Of a DNA stretch of 64,000 nucleotides, positions 26,208 through 35,968 are shown piece by piece. The notes under the pieces are model-generated. The model did not search any database and was not told the origin of the DNA. It saw only the letters and a list, made by a program, of their open reading frames with translations. The stretch covers positions 1-64,000 of the forward strand of contig CALMYL010000029.1 of the NCBI GenBank assembly GCA_937873695.1. Reading direction: 5' to 3'. The stretch comes from an uncultured Ignavibacteria bacterium. GTDB lineage: Bacteria; Bacteroidota; Ignavibacteria; Tepidaquicellales; OLB5. The position numbers and the translations under genes are program-made. The stretch's first letter is position 1; each line of letters begins with the position of its first letter.

Positions 26208-26240
26208 GATGCCCGCTTTTTTCCGGCGGGCATCTTCTTT
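26208..26240 (+). terminator. Terminator after the LamG/P-domain gene
   Basis: GATGCCCGC (26208-26216) and GCGGGCATC (26226-26234) pair around a T-rich loop and are followed by TTCTTTT. Confidence 0.75.
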
Positions 26241-26271
26241 TAAGATAAGCGAATATCATACACAACAAATT

Positions 26272-27519
26272 TTACTTAACTAATATCATCTTTTTCGTTT
26301 CTCTAAAACTGCCGGCAGTCAGAGTATACAGGTAAACCCCGCTTGGCATACTTACAGCATTCCATACGGCTTCATATTTTCCGGCCTTCAGGCTTGCGTT
26401 AATAAGAGCTGAAACCTCACGGCCAAGCAGATCATTTACAACTAATTTAGTATCAAAGGAATTAACCCGTTCTGTACCGGGGATCTCAAATTTTATTTTT
26501 GTTACAGGATTAAACGGGTTCGGATAGTTCTGTGATAACTCAAATTTATCCGGGATATTCTGGTTATTGCCGGAAATTCCTATAACATTTCCAAATGTGA
26601 ACGCGGCAAAAACAGGTATATGATCGCTTGAATAATGAATTGCATCAGCAACTGAATCAGGCACTGCGGTATTGGGTCTGCGGTTTATGGAATCATTGTA
26701 ATGATTGCCGTCATTGCCGTAAGGAGTCATAGTTCCCGGCACGTATGCTATTCTGCCCGCGTTAAATATTCCCGGTGACATTAATATCATATCAAACCGG
26801 TCATCCATTCCCCCCGTAGAGCCGCCTCCAAATCCGCGGGTGCGGGGTGATTGAGTGTGATGCTGCCTGTACTGAAACTGATTCCATGAACCCGTCATTG
26901 AGATTGCATCGGAAAAATGACCATTGCCGTTTGTTATCTGTTTTAGCTTGATATAAGCCGGTTCATAATCACCGTAAATATTAAAATCACCAACTACCAT
27001 ATAAAATGAATTTGCCGGTAATACGGAAGTGAATTTCCTCAGGCTGTCAACTTCGGCGGCGCGCTGATTTTCATTTGCGGTACCGCTGCTTGATTTTAGG
27101 TGTACAGAAAAAATTCTAAGCGTATCTGCGGGGTAACTGATATGGATTATCTTAAATTCATTTATGTCGCGAAGCGACGTCCTGATTCGGGTATTACTGA
27201 TGAAACGGAATTTGGATGTCCTGTAGAATATCCCGTTATCGGTATCAGTACCATCTATAAATGTACCCATTGAATAAACATTGCCGTATGCATTCATAAC
27301 ACTGTTAAGAAACCCGTTCATTCCTGCCAGGCTTGTCATTTCCTGCACCACAAGTATATCAGGGTTTGAATTTCTTATAACTTTTCTGAAGTTGGGATTC
27401 CTAATCGCAGAATCAACATCAGGATAATTAAGCAGGTTATACGTCATTATTCGTGCGTTTTCCTGGGAAAACGCTGTACAGGCAATTCCAAGTAATATAA
27501 TGTATAATAGTTTTTTCAA
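26272..27519 (-). CDS. Secreted endonuclease/exonuclease/phosphatase-fold protein, T9SS cargo
   Basis: 415 residues. Signal peptide (1-18), then an EEP domain (about 20-305): M-T-Y-N-L-L-N-Y-P near the start, V-V-Q-E-M-T as the metal-binding Glu, V-G-D-F-N-I-Y-G-D for the catalytic Asp/Asn pair, and S-S-D-H-I-P-V at the end. A T9SS sorting domain follows (N-Y-P-N-P-F-N-P). The motifs suggest an active nuclease or phosphodiesterase at the cell surface, possibly for extracellular DNA use. Confidence 0.9.
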   Translation of the reverse strand: MKKLLYIILLGIACTAFSQENARIMTYNLLNYPDVDSAIRNPNFRKVIRNSNPDILVVQEMTSLAGMNGFLNSVMNAYGNVYSMGTFIDGTDTDNGIFYRTSKFRFISNTRIRTSLRDINEFKIIHISYPADTLRIFSVHLKSSSGTANENQRAAEVDSLRKFTSVLPANSFYMVVGDFNIYGDYEPAYIKLKQITNGNGHFSDAISMTGSWNQFQYRQHHTQSPRTRGFGGGSTGGMDDRFDMILMSPGIFNAGRIAYVPGTMTPYGNDGNHYNDSINRRPNTAVPDSVADAIHYSSDHIPVFAAFTFGNVIGISGNNQNIPDKFELSQNYPNPFNPVTKIKFEIPGTERVNSFDTKLVVNDLLGREVSALINASLKAGKYEAVWNAVSMPSGVYLYTLTAGSFRETKKMILVK

Positions 27520-27611
27520 TTCAATTTTTTTAATGAACGCTAAAATAGCTGAATGTAACGTAAATTAAAATGGTATAACACCAATGCTCTCCAGGCTTTT
27601 TGAAGAAATAG

Positions 27612-27648
27612 AAAAAGCCTCTGAAACAATAAATTTCAGAGGCTTTTT
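27612..27648 (-). terminator. Terminator of the Omp28-like gene
   Basis: A perfect 15-bp stem (27612-27626 with 27634-27648) with AGCCTCTGAAA arms and A/T tails on both sides lies 19 bp past the stop. Confidence 0.85.
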
Positions 27649-27666
27649 TATAAACTGTGTACTCTC

Positions 27667-29541
27667 TTATTTTACAACAACCATTTTCCTGGTTTCGGTA
27701 AATTCACTTGTGCTTAAAGTGTAGTAGTAAATTCCGCTTGCGAAATTTGAAGCGTCAATTTCTGCGTTGTATTGACCTGCATTAATTGCGCCATCGTAAT
27801 AAACACCCATTAACTGACCGATACCGTTATACACTTTGAATGAAGCATTGGTGTTTTTGGGAATTGAAAAATGCACATTTGTAACAGGATTGAAAGGATT
27901 TGGATAATTCTGTGAAAGCTCAAATTTATCAGGAATGTTTGTACCCTGCTGATTTATACCGGTAACAACAAAGGATGAAGAAACACCCTGCTGCATTTCG
28001 GAAATATTGAGCGCGCCATTATCTTTGTAAATAAAAATATCAAACCTGCAGTTGCCGGGTATTAATGCTGCACCAAGAGTAACCGTGAAAGTTAACGGGT
28101 AAACCTGGTTCTGGTTCCAAGTACCTGTGTTTACGTTTGTACCGTTTGCGCCGTTTACAATATTTCTAACAACATCATCATGGATAGCCGTAGGATTACC
28201 GGGACAATAACCATTACCGGTCTGCGCATATACCAGGCTGTTTTCTTTGAGCACGTAATTCACTTTAAACTGCCCCGTGAGAGTCTGCAATGCTGTGGCA
28301 TTTGCGTTCACGGTAAGCTCACGCGTCCCTACATTATAGTTAGAGCTGACCACATCAATTTTTACAGGTGAGGCCGGGCTTTGCGAAAGCCTGTACTCTG
28401 CATCCGTGAACATAGAGCCCCAGCCGTTATTGGCGCCAAGTCTCCGGTCAACCAATCCGGAAGGATAACCGGAAAAGCCAAGTAAGCCTATAATTCCGTT
28501 GCCGTTAAATGTCTGCCATGGATCTGATCCTCCATGATAAGCAAGAATTACCGAGTTGGGATATACCTGCGCAAGATGCCGCGCTTCATCATCGCCGCAC
28601 GGGCACCACTGGCACCATGTGCCTGTACAGAACTCAAGCACTACATTACGCGGTGAAGTTGATACGATAAGTGTATTTGAAATCGTATCGTTCGATACAT
28701 TCTGATCAGAACCTAATGAAGTATAGCAAGTCATTGTGTAATTGCCTACAGTTGCAAAATTGTAACTTGTAAAATTAACAGTCTGTACCTGTCCTGCTGC
28801 AAGATTCGAAACACTCTGTGTGTTCGTATATCCGCCCGGATTGATGGTCATTGTAACGTTAAACGACTGTGTGCCGGTACCGTAATTACGTACAGAAACC
28901 TGCGGAGCGACACCCTGCGGTGTAATTGACCACTTAGGTGCAATGATACTGCTGAGTCCTGCATCGTTGGCATAAGGTACCCCCACTCTGATATTATCGA
29001 GATAGAGATTATTTCCGTAAGCAGATACCCCGGTGAATTTGACTTTGTTAGTCCCGGTGGGCAGGGCATTTCTTTTGGTTGCCCACTGACTAGGTGTCGG
29101 CACAAAAAGATCATACGTTGCGGGAGCAGTTTTTAACGGGCCTGAGGGTCCCCCTAAATAAGAAATTAGCAGGTTCCATGTAGAACCGTTATCAGTAGAG
29201 TAATAAATATCCAGCTTATCATTTTCGGCCGCTCCGGTAGTATAAGCATGATCAAATATCAGCGAGTCGCCGGAAGTTGAAGCCGGAAATGTCCTGGATA
29301 TAAGTTCAAAATTACCTGAGGCATAGTCATAAAAATCGGCAACAGCGCAAGAAAGCCCCGTACCATAACCGCTTGCATAGGTTGTTCTTATAAAATTGTA
29401 ACTTGAAGTATTTGCAAGGGTCCAACCTGCCGGCGGGAAGGAGGTATTTTCAAAATCAGCAAGCATATAAACCGTTCCTGATGAATAAATGAACGAAGTT
29501 AGAAATAACAAAAAAAGTGCGGCAGTAAATATTTTTTTCAT
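27667..29541 (-). CDS. Omp28-like thioredoxin-fold secreted protein, T9SS cargo
   Basis: 624 residues. Signal peptide (1-22), an N-terminal MAM/LamG-like beta-sandwich (about 25-190), a CARDB/Ig-like segment (about 195-295: P-Q-V-S-V-R-N-Y-G-T-G), then an Omp28-type domain (about 298-520) with V-L-E-F-C-T-G-T-W-C-Q-W-C-P-C, a thioredoxin-like cysteine motif, and a T9SS sorting domain (N-Y-P-N-P-F-N-P). It is likely a surface redox or adhesion protein. The extra cysteine after the C-x2-C is notable. Confidence 0.82.
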   Translation of the reverse strand: MKKIFTAALFLLFLTSFIYSSGTVYMLADFENTSFPPAGWTLANTSSYNFIRTTYASGYGTGLSCAVADFYDYASGNFELISRTFPASTSGDSLIFDHAYTTGAAENDKLDIYYSTDNGSTWNLLISYLGGPSGPLKTAPATYDLFVPTPSQWATKRNALPTGTNKVKFTGVSAYGNNLYLDNIRVGVPYANDAGLSSIIAPKWSITPQGVAPQVSVRNYGTGTQSFNVTMTINPGGYTNTQSVSNLAAGQVQTVNFTSYNFATVGNYTMTCYTSLGSDQNVSNDTISNTLIVSTSPRNVVLEFCTGTWCQWCPCGDDEARHLAQVYPNSVILAYHGGSDPWQTFNGNGIIGLLGFSGYPSGLVDRRLGANNGWGSMFTDAEYRLSQSPASPVKIDVVSSNYNVGTRELTVNANATALQTLTGQFKVNYVLKENSLVYAQTGNGYCPGNPTAIHDDVVRNIVNGANGTNVNTGTWNQNQVYPLTFTVTLGAALIPGNCRFDIFIYKDNGALNISEMQQGVSSSFVVTGINQQGTNIPDKFELSQNYPNPFNPVTNVHFSIPKNTNASFKVYNGIGQLMGVYYDGAINAGQYNAEIDASNFASGIYYYTLSTSEFTETRKMVVVK

Positions 29542-29642
29542 GGCAATAAATAAGTTATTGATTTGATAAATTTAGTAATTATAACATTTTATTTTGTAAT
29601 TTAAAACTTAATTAAACATTACAAAACTAACTATTTAAGCTA

Positions 29643-29667
29643 TAAAAAAACCGCCTGTTATGGCGGT
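29643..29667 (-). terminator. Terminator of osmC
   Basis: ACCGCC-TGTTAT-GGCGGT (29650-29667) is followed on the minus strand by a run of seven T. Confidence 0.8.
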
Positions 29668-29691
29668 CTTTATTCGGGTACTATCAACTAA

Positions 29692-30096
29692 CTAAACTAA
29701 TTCACCAATATTTGCTTTCACCTCAATTTCAGGGGGTTCCAGCAGGTGCTTTTTTACCGCGCACAAATTAGCGACCTTTATCACGGCATCTTTGTATTTC
29801 ACGGGGAAACTCTCGGGCAATTCAATATCAAGCTTAATTTTGCCAACGAGCCCCTTTTCAAAATCATATTCAAGTGACTGTAAAATTCTTATGTCATCAG
29901 TCGGGATGCCGCGCTGCATGCAGAATGATTTTACATAAATGCCAGCACAGGTTCCTATTGATGCAAGAAAAAGGTCAAACGGTGCGGGCGCAGAGCCCTC
30001 TCCGCCGGCTTCAACGGGCTGGTCAGTCTTTATCACTATCCCGTTATAACGCGCATTTACTTTCTTGCCTTCTTCAAAAAATATTTCCATTTTCAT
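29692..30096 (-). CDS. OsmC/Ohr family protein
   Basis: 134 residues. It carries the OsmC cysteine pair, one in S-I-G-T-C-A-G-I-Y-V-K and the second in N-L-C-A-V-K-K-H, and the family G-G-E-G-S-A-P-A-P-F-D segment. OsmC/Ohr proteins are cytoplasmic thiol peroxidases that reduce organic hydroperoxides; some reduce persulfides. A MarR-type operator candidate lies 64 bp upstream, so it probably belongs to the regulon of the adjacent marR gene. Confidence 0.9.
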   Translation of the reverse strand: MKMEIFFEEGKKVNARYNGIVIKTDQPVEAGGEGSAPAPFDLFLASIGTCAGIYVKSFCMQRGIPTDDIRILQSLEYDFEKGLVGKIKLDIELPESFPVKYKDAVIKVANLCAVKKHLLEPPEIEVKANIGELV

Positions 30097-30159
30097 GATA
30101 TTTATCCTTTATATATAATAAAAATTTTCTATTATCGACATTACAAATATAACAAATAA

Positions 30160-30176
30160 AGTTGTCAATAGCAACT
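30160..30176. promoter_or_regulatory. MarR operator candidate at osmC
   Basis: AGTTGT-CAATA-GCAACT, one mismatch from a perfect 6-5-6 inverted repeat. It is the same motif as at 30656, 37507, 37597 and 37660. Confidence 0.65.
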
Positions 30177-30223
30177 ATATGACTCCATTTTATTCCTGTT
30201 TTAAGCTCGGCAATTTGGTTTAT

Positions 30224-30646
30224 TCAGGCGGGGGTAATGATCTCTGAGATCTTATGCAGTGTTTTAGTGAAATTCTGCAGTTCATCTGCGGGAACGTTCT
30301 TTAAAATAGCGCGTTCGCACTCGCTCATAACCGCGTTTATGCGTTTTATGGCATTCTGACCCTTTAATGTAAGCTTAACATTATATATTCTTTTATCCTC
30401 CTCATCACCTCTGGCTTCGGTCAAAAATCCGTGGTCAATAAGTTTATCAATAACCCTGCTGCCGCGTGATTTTGAAAGTCCCATCATATTAGACATCTGC
30501 ATGCAGGACTTTATCTCACCTGGGCTGATAGATAACAGCCCCCTGTATTCAGAAGGCGAAAGTCTCAATTCCTCGCGTATACTCTCTTCCTTTGCCTGGC
30601 ACGTGAATTTGAGCTCAAATATAAGCTCAACAATCCCTTTATTCAT
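30224..30646 (-). CDS. MarR family regulator
   Basis: 140 residues from ATG 30646. A TTG at 30670 is rejected because it would place the start inside the operator. The winged helix has S-K-S-R-G-S-R-V-I-D-K-L-I-D-H-G-F-L and wing D-E-E-D-K-R-I-Y. Cysteines at 16, 48 and 110 could serve as thiol sensors. It follows the cytochrome operon in the same direction and precedes osmC. A matching palindrome lies 10 bp upstream of its own start. Confidence 0.9.
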   Translation of the reverse strand: MNKGIVELIFELKFTCQAKEESIREELRLSPSEYRGLLSISPGEIKSCMQMSNMMGLSKSRGSRVIDKLIDHGFLTEARGDEEDKRIYNVKLTLKGQNAIKRINAVMSECERAILKNVPADELQNFTKTLHKISEIITPA

Positions 30647-30655
30647 ATATTTAAA

Positions 30656-30672
30656 TGTTGTTACAGGCAACT
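30656..30672. promoter_or_regulatory. MarR operator candidate at marR (autoregulation)
   Basis: TGTTGT-TACAG-GCAACT, 10 bp upstream of the marR ATG. Its overlap with the expected leader fits simple autorepression. Confidence 0.6.
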
Positions 30673-30754
30673 TAATTAAAATTGTTTACATTTTCAATAA
30701 ACATTATTCTTTTCGCCAACAAACTATCACTCGCTTATATACGTGCATGTTATG

Positions 30755-32653
30755 CTAATGCCATCCCTGGCCAAGTATAGAATAGAATATCAGCAGGGCG
30801 AGTACAGTACCGGTAAGTACTGCAACCAGACCAAATACTCTAAGTGTGATATCCCATACAATTGGTGTGGGTTTTTTCACTTCAAACTTATCTGTTACGC
30901 CTTGTTCTATGTATCTTTTCCATTGATCTCCGCGCTCATGAACCATCTCTTTTTCAGTTACCTGCCCGTTGAAAATGACAAAATCCATCGGGAATTTTTC
31001 TACTCTTAAGTGCGTGTTGAAAAAATGCACTGTAAAAATAAATCCAACAGCCAGCAAAGCTTCATCTGAGTGAATGATTGTAGCCATGTTAAAGATCCAC
31101 CCCGGAAGGAATGAACTGAAAAATTCAGGGAACCAGAGTACCAAACCGCTTGATCCGATAATAGCAACACCCCAGAAAACAGCGAGGAAGTCAAATTTTT
31201 CCCAGTATGTCCACCTGTCAAATGAGGGTTTGGGGCCCCTGAAGAAGAACCACCTGAACATAGCATTGATATCGGCAAGGTCTTTCCGGTTAATGAAAAG
31301 TGAATCAGGGCCGAAGAGCCTTTGCAGGAAAGTTTGTTTGGAGTTCTTCTTCGAAAAGAGGAATCTAATACTCATAACAAGTGTTGCTGTAAAATACCCA
31401 AAAGTAATTATAGCAGCTGCCCGGTGAATTAATCCGGCGCTGCTTATGCCGCCTAAATAATCCATAAGCGTTTTACCCCAGGATGTATAATTGAATTTCA
31501 AAGGAAGCCCTGTTATTGCCAGAGCAAGAAAACTGGTTACCACGAACAGATGCATGGTAATATGCACCGGCCTGAACCGCCTGTATACTTTTCGTTTGAT
31601 CCTGAGACTGCTTTTTGGCGCGAATTCTTCACCCGAGAAATTTTCTTCGTTGCGCTTTTGCTTCTTTTCCACAAAACCTCTGAATACCCAAAGCAGCGAA
31701 TGAATCCAGAAGAACAGGAATGTTCCCGCAAGCAGGAGATTCATGAACATTGTTACCCAGTAAAGCAGCGGATATTTCTCACTGTCACCGGGATCAGCAT
31801 GGGCAATGAATTTTGAAAAACCAACACCGGCGTTAACGTGGCACTGTTTGCATGTATTTGTCAAATTAGCGGAGTAAACTGTTGAATTTGTATCCTTCGC
31901 GGGCAGTATGTTATGCGAACTGTGGCAATCTGCGCATCCTGCGACCTTTTCAGGGTATCCAAGCCTGATGTTCTTTCCGTGATAGCTTTCGAAATATGAT
32001 TTAGGGGCAATTGTTGTTACATTGCTTCTTTTCATCATCTCCTCATCAGAATGGCATTTCATGCATGCCTGTGTGTGGAATGTCCTTCCCTGGGAAATGT
32101 TATCGATCTTACTTATCGCATGCTTATTGTGGCAATCAGTACATCCGGGTGCGTCATTGCTGCCTTCTTCTATGGCTTTAAAATGCACAGATCTGAAAAA
32201 AGCAGATTCATTTTCGTGGCACTTGGCGCACAATTTTGAAGATTCCTTCTTATTATTTTTGATCGAAGTGATATTATGTATATCAGAATGACATTTTGAG
32301 CAGCTTACCGGGAGCCTGGTAGAATTATGCACACTTGTTTCATGCTCTTTGGAAACTGAACTGTGGCAGTTCGAACAATTTGAAGGCTTAAAGGAAACTA
32401 TACAGCTTGTTTTACCTTTGGTAAGTTTATCAACCGGTTTTGTTTCATCTTTAACATGGCATGCCTGGCACATTAATGAACTGTGAACTGATTTATTATA
32501 TGAGTCTGCTGAAATATGTTTTTCATGACAACTCATACACTCCTTGTTGGAGAAAGAATTATCGCCAGATGTTTGCGCAGTTACTGAACTTGCAGCTGAC
32601 CCGAAAATGAACAGAAACAATATCGAATTAATTACCGCATTTAAAAATTTCAT
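30755..32653 (-). CDS. Nine-heme cytochrome c fused to a cytochrome b561-type membrane domain
   Basis: 632 residues. Signal peptide (1-26), then a periplasmic domain with nine C-x2-C-H motifs (C-M-S-C-H through C-K-Q-C-H, about residues 37-285), then four or more membrane helices with His residues typical of diheme cytochrome b561 ([29 protein letters not shown]). A last helix follows near the C-terminus. Such fusions exchange electrons between the quinone pool and periplasmic multiheme partners. It is the last gene of the octaheme cytochrome operon and the likely membrane link to it. Confidence 0.9.
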   Translation of the reverse strand: MKFLNAVINSILFLFIFGSAASSVTAQTSGDNSFSNKECMSCHEKHISADSYNKSVHSSLMCQACHVKDETKPVDKLTKGKTSCIVSFKPSNCSNCHSSVSKEHETSVHNSTRLPVSCSKCHSDIHNITSIKNNKKESSKLCAKCHENESAFFRSVHFKAIEEGSNDAPGCTDCHNKHAISKIDNISQGRTFHTQACMKCHSDEEMMKRSNVTTIAPKSYFESYHGKNIRLGYPEKVAGCADCHSSHNILPAKDTNSTVYSANLTNTCKQCHVNAGVGFSKFIAHADPGDSEKYPLLYWVTMFMNLLLAGTFLFFWIHSLLWVFRGFVEKKQKRNEENFSGEEFAPKSSLRIKRKVYRRFRPVHITMHLFVVTSFLALAITGLPLKFNYTSWGKTLMDYLGGISSAGLIHRAAAIITFGYFTATLVMSIRFLFSKKNSKQTFLQRLFGPDSLFINRKDLADINAMFRWFFFRGPKPSFDRWTYWEKFDFLAVFWGVAIIGSSGLVLWFPEFFSSFLPGWIFNMATIIHSDEALLAVGFIFTVHFFNTHLRVEKFPMDFVIFNGQVTEKEMVHERGDQWKRYIEQGVTDKFEVKKPTPIVWDITLRVFGLVAVLTGTVLALLIFYSILGQGWH

Positions 32654-32674
32654 ACTATCAAATAATTTTTATAT

Positions 32675-33871
32675 TTAGCTGCAAAGCCCGCCTGAACGTT
32701 TTTTTGTACTTATCTTTATCTTTGGTGAATATGCATCCTTAGGAAACAACTGTAATACTTCTGAGGGCGGAGATGCCGTATTTATAGTTTTCCCTGAAAT
32801 AGTTTTGCCTTCAAACAATGAATTCCAGTTTTTCAGCCCGTTTTCCAGTATGTAAACATTATTCACTCCCTGAACTTTCAGGTATTTCCATGCCTGAACG
32901 GAAACGGAATCATTATCGGCAATCAATACAACCACACCCTGTGACGGAAGCTGAGAAAGTGGACCCACAAATCCCGGATTCAGAAAATCTTCCGGTTTTG
33001 CATTCTCAGAACCGCTGAGATGAAAAGTCCTGAATTCATTTTCTGAACGAAGGTCAAGGGTTACAAGCTTTATTGAAGCTTCGTTATATGTTTTAACATA
33101 CTCAAGCGGGTGAATAAAAACATCGCGCGCAGCAAGTTGTCCTGCATACTTGCCTTCCATCAAAGACCACTTACGTACAGGGTCAGGCTGGCCAATTATC
33201 CAAACCATTGCCGCAGTTACAAGCAATACCATGCTTCCTGCCAGATATGAACGTTTTGATATCTTCCAAGACCATGGTTTATCCTTGCCTTTGTTCCTGA
33301 AGAATTCTTCAGTTTTTTCAGCTCCGTAAAACATCGCAAGCGCCATCACAACAACCGCAAACAAAGTAGCCCCTATTGACCACCCAAGCCAGTCTGAAAC
33401 GAGATATCTTTCAGTGAAGGATGAATTCCAAAAATCTTCAAAAGCTGGAAGCGATTCTCCGAAGAGTCCCGCTCCAAGTACTGTGCCTATCAGAAAGAAA
33501 AGTCCATCAATTTTAAAACTGGCTGCTGATACCAGCGAAGTGCCGGGACAATAACCGCCCACGATAAAGCCTACACCCATAATCAAACCGCCGACTATTC
33601 CCGGCCACAAAAATGTTTGTGTAACAGATATCTGTGAAAAATCCAGATAACCAAGGGCAGAAGCGAGAAAGATCAATATTGCGGCAACAATAATACCGGT
33701 AAACATTGTCTTCAGTACGGTCATATCTTTTAAATAGAACTGGGCTGCCAGGCGCCTTGAGTCACCAAAGCCCGCAAGCTCCAGGGAAACTCCGAATCCG
33801 ATACCGATAAGTACAAATACGGCATAACCGCCGAATTTTCCGAGAACTGCAATTACATCTATAGGTAACAT
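32675..33871 (-). CDS. YeeE/YedE transporter half fused to a rhodanese-like domain
   Basis: 398 residues. The membrane part (about 1-240) carries the family motif G-V-G-F-I-V-G-G-Y-C-P-G-T-S with the conserved Cys. The C-terminal rhodanese-like domain (about 255-350: L-V-T-L-D-L-R-S-E-N-E-F) has A-D-N-D-S-V-S in the catalytic loop in place of the cysteine. The chain ends in R-S-G-G-L-C-S, which provides a lone C-terminal cysteine. YeeE/YedE proteins import thiosulfate in E. coli. A role in sulfane-sulfur transport is inferred. Confidence 0.85.
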   Translation of the reverse strand: MLPIDVIAVLGKFGGYAVFVLIGIGFGVSLELAGFGDSRRLAAQFYLKDMTVLKTMFTGIIVAAILIFLASALGYLDFSQISVTQTFLWPGIVGGLIMGVGFIVGGYCPGTSLVSAASFKIDGLFFLIGTVLGAGLFGESLPAFEDFWNSSFTERYLVSDWLGWSIGATLFAVVVMALAMFYGAEKTEEFFRNKGKDKPWSWKISKRSYLAGSMVLLVTAAMVWIIGQPDPVRKWSLMEGKYAGQLAARDVFIHPLEYVKTYNEASIKLVTLDLRSENEFRTFHLSGSENAKPEDFLNPGFVGPLSQLPSQGVVVLIADNDSVSVQAWKYLKVQGVNNVYILENGLKNWNSLFEGKTISGKTINTASPPSEVLQLFPKDAYSPKIKISTKKRSGGLCS

Positions 33872-33894
33872 AATAGAATAGATTTACTTTTTGT

Positions 33895-34422
33895 TTAGTT
33901 TGATTCAACCCACAGGCGGCGTACAAAGTATGCAACTGCATAGCCACCTATGAAAACACTGAACATGAATGCCCAGCTTCCCAGCGAAAGTACTGCCCCG
34001 CCGGATAATGCCTGTCCTGATGTGCAGCCTCGTGCAAACCTTGCGCCGTAGCCCATAATTAATCCGCCAATTAGAGCAAATATGAGGCGCTGCCAATTTG
34101 AAATTTGCGGACCTTTAAAAATCTCAAATTTCAGCCTTCCGTTCAAGAGCGCGGAAATCATTCCTCCCGCGAAAGTCCCTATCAACAGAAAAACGCTGGC
34201 ATGATCAAGCGGGTTATGGTCACCGGCTCCCATAAGCGCAAACGTACTTATTATATCTACGTGGGATGGCCAAAGTAATTTGGTCAGTGCAACATGTATC
34301 CTGCTAATAGCTCCGGATGCCCCCAGTCCGCTATGCGTCAAAGCATAAGCGCCAAAAAGTACCACACCTAATATAGTGCCGGCGAAATATGGATTTTTAT
34401 ACGGTTTTGTTTTAATTTTCAT
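33895..34422 (-). CDS. YeeE/YedE family transporter half
   Basis: 175 residues, about four membrane helices. It has the signature G-Y-G-A-R-F-A-R-G-C-T-S-G-Q-A-L-S-G-G-A, whose cysteine binds thiosulfate in the E. coli protein. Half-size YeeE proteins usually work as pairs, and the next gene supplies the second half with its own G-G-Y-C-P-G-T motif. The spacing is 23 bp. Confidence 0.9.
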   Translation of the reverse strand: MKIKTKPYKNPYFAGTILGVVLFGAYALTHSGLGASGAISRIHVALTKLLWPSHVDIISTFALMGAGDHNPLDHASVFLLIGTFAGGMISALLNGRLKFEIFKGPQISNWQRLIFALIGGLIMGYGARFARGCTSGQALSGGAVLSLGSWAFMFSVFIGGYAVAYFVRRLWVESN

Positions 34423-34443
34423 GACTTCTGCTGATTATTAATT

Positions 34444-35880
34444 TCATTTACCCGGGCCCCCGAGAGGGTCATGTTCATAACCCAGCTCAACCCAGTTAAA
34501 TCTGCTGTTTTTGGAATGACAATCTGTACATGTTAAAGCATTTTTTCCTGTTGTAACCATATGTGTAATTGGCCAGTACATCTTAGTATTTGTAAAACCA
34601 AATTTTCCGCTATATGGCAAATTATTAAGCTTCGCACCAATTTCAAGCGCATAGCTCCAGTTAAATTTAGTCCAGTAGCCTCCTTCGCCGCTGGTAAGAG
34701 GCGGTATGATAATATTATTCACAATATCATAAGGCTGAGTAGCATGATGCACTTTGAATGGCCATATTTTCGCATTCTTATCACTGCGTGAGCCAAGCGG
34801 ACGATTTATGTAATGTTCGGTCTCATTATCAAGTTTATCTCCCATTATATATCTATCCATTTTACCATTATACCATGCGTATGTTGGAATAACACCCTCT
34901 TCATATTGAAACTCACCTTTTATCTTTAGATATTCATGCGGACTGTCTATCCTGGTTGAGTCGCCTGCCTTTGACCAGTCCCAGATCATTTTTGTTGGCA
35001 GTTTTCTTGCGAATTCAGGAATGTGGCAGGTTTGGCACGCAATACGCGATGTATGCTTGTTTAGCCTGGGCTCTTTATGCGGCTGATCTGTGTGGCATTT
35101 ATCACAATTAAACCTGTTAACAGCAGTCTTTTCAGAATAAGTAGTATTTACTTTCCCTGAAATAACATGATTATGTGTAGTATGACAATCAACGCACTGA
35201 AAATTGAGTTTTCCCATATGGAAATCAAGTTCTTTGTTCGCATTGATAAGAGATTCATCCAGATCGCCGTGTTTTACGCCCATGCCTCCGCCGCCGCTAA
35301 AATGGCAGGCACCGCAATTTTCGCGCGCAGGCCGGTGAACACTTCCGGCTACCACTTTCAAATTCACACTGCTGTTTGGCATTCCAAGCTTCGTTTTTGA
35401 ATATGTACCGGAGCCATCGTGACAAACCAGACAATCAACATTTTCTTCCTTCGAAAAATCAAAGCTCATATCGCCCCAGCCGTAACCGGCATGACATGAT
35501 GTGCATGATGTCCAGTTCCCAACAACGCTGATGCAAAAATTATTTACCTGGTTCCTTTTGCCAAGCGGAATATTTTTCCCGTTGCGTTCAACATCACCGC
35601 TTATCCATGTCCAGTGAGGTGTTTTCATGACTTCTTTCGCGCTCTCGGGGTGGCACCCAAGACATTTGCGCGTTACTTCCTGCGGTGATGCAATTGAATC
35701 TTTAAAATAAGCTGTATGATCAAGATGTGGGATCACCCGCCCTTCAAGCGGATTGATCGGTTTCGGCGCAAGGCTGTTTTCAGAACCGGAATCCTTGCCG
35801 CAGGAAGACAATGCAAGCGCCATAAAGAAAACGGCGCCCGCATATCCCATCAAGTAACCTATATACTTTGTAATTTTCAT
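34444..35880 (-). CDS. Octaheme c-type cytochrome lipoprotein, tetrathionate reductase family
   Basis: 478 residues from ATG 35880, chosen because the upstream extension is not part of the signal peptide. The lipobox is A-L-S-S-C27. Eight C-x2-C-H motifs begin at residues 73, 126, 150, 189, 229, 259, 282 and 451. The long gap before the last heme and the overall layout match the Shewanella octaheme tetrathionate reductase (OTR) family, which reduces tetrathionate and, in vitro, nitrite and hydroxylamine. A lipid anchor suggests membrane attachment. The neighbouring thiosulfate-type transporters support a sulfur-compound substrate. Confidence 0.85.
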   Translation of the reverse strand: MKITKYIGYLMGYAGAVFFMALALSSCGKDSGSENSLAPKPINPLEGRVIPHLDHTAYFKDSIASPQEVTRKCLGCHPESAKEVMKTPHWTWISGDVERNGKNIPLGKRNQVNNFCISVVGNWTSCTSCHAGYGWGDMSFDFSKEENVDCLVCHDGSGTYSKTKLGMPNSSVNLKVVAGSVHRPARENCGACHFSGGGGMGVKHGDLDESLINANKELDFHMGKLNFQCVDCHTTHNHVISGKVNTTYSEKTAVNRFNCDKCHTDQPHKEPRLNKHTSRIACQTCHIPEFARKLPTKMIWDWSKAGDSTRIDSPHEYLKIKGEFQYEEGVIPTYAWYNGKMDRYIMGDKLDNETEHYINRPLGSRSDKNAKIWPFKVHHATQPYDIVNNIIIPPLTSGEGGYWTKFNWSYALEIGAKLNNLPYSGKFGFTNTKMYWPITHMVTTGKNALTCTDCHSKNSRFNWVELGYEHDPLGGPGK

Positions 35881-35968
35881 TTTTTGTTCGTTGTGCTGAT
35901 AATAGATCAATGTCATATTTTTGGATTCTTCCCTACTCACTGCGGTTTTACCTGAACAGTTTCATCTC

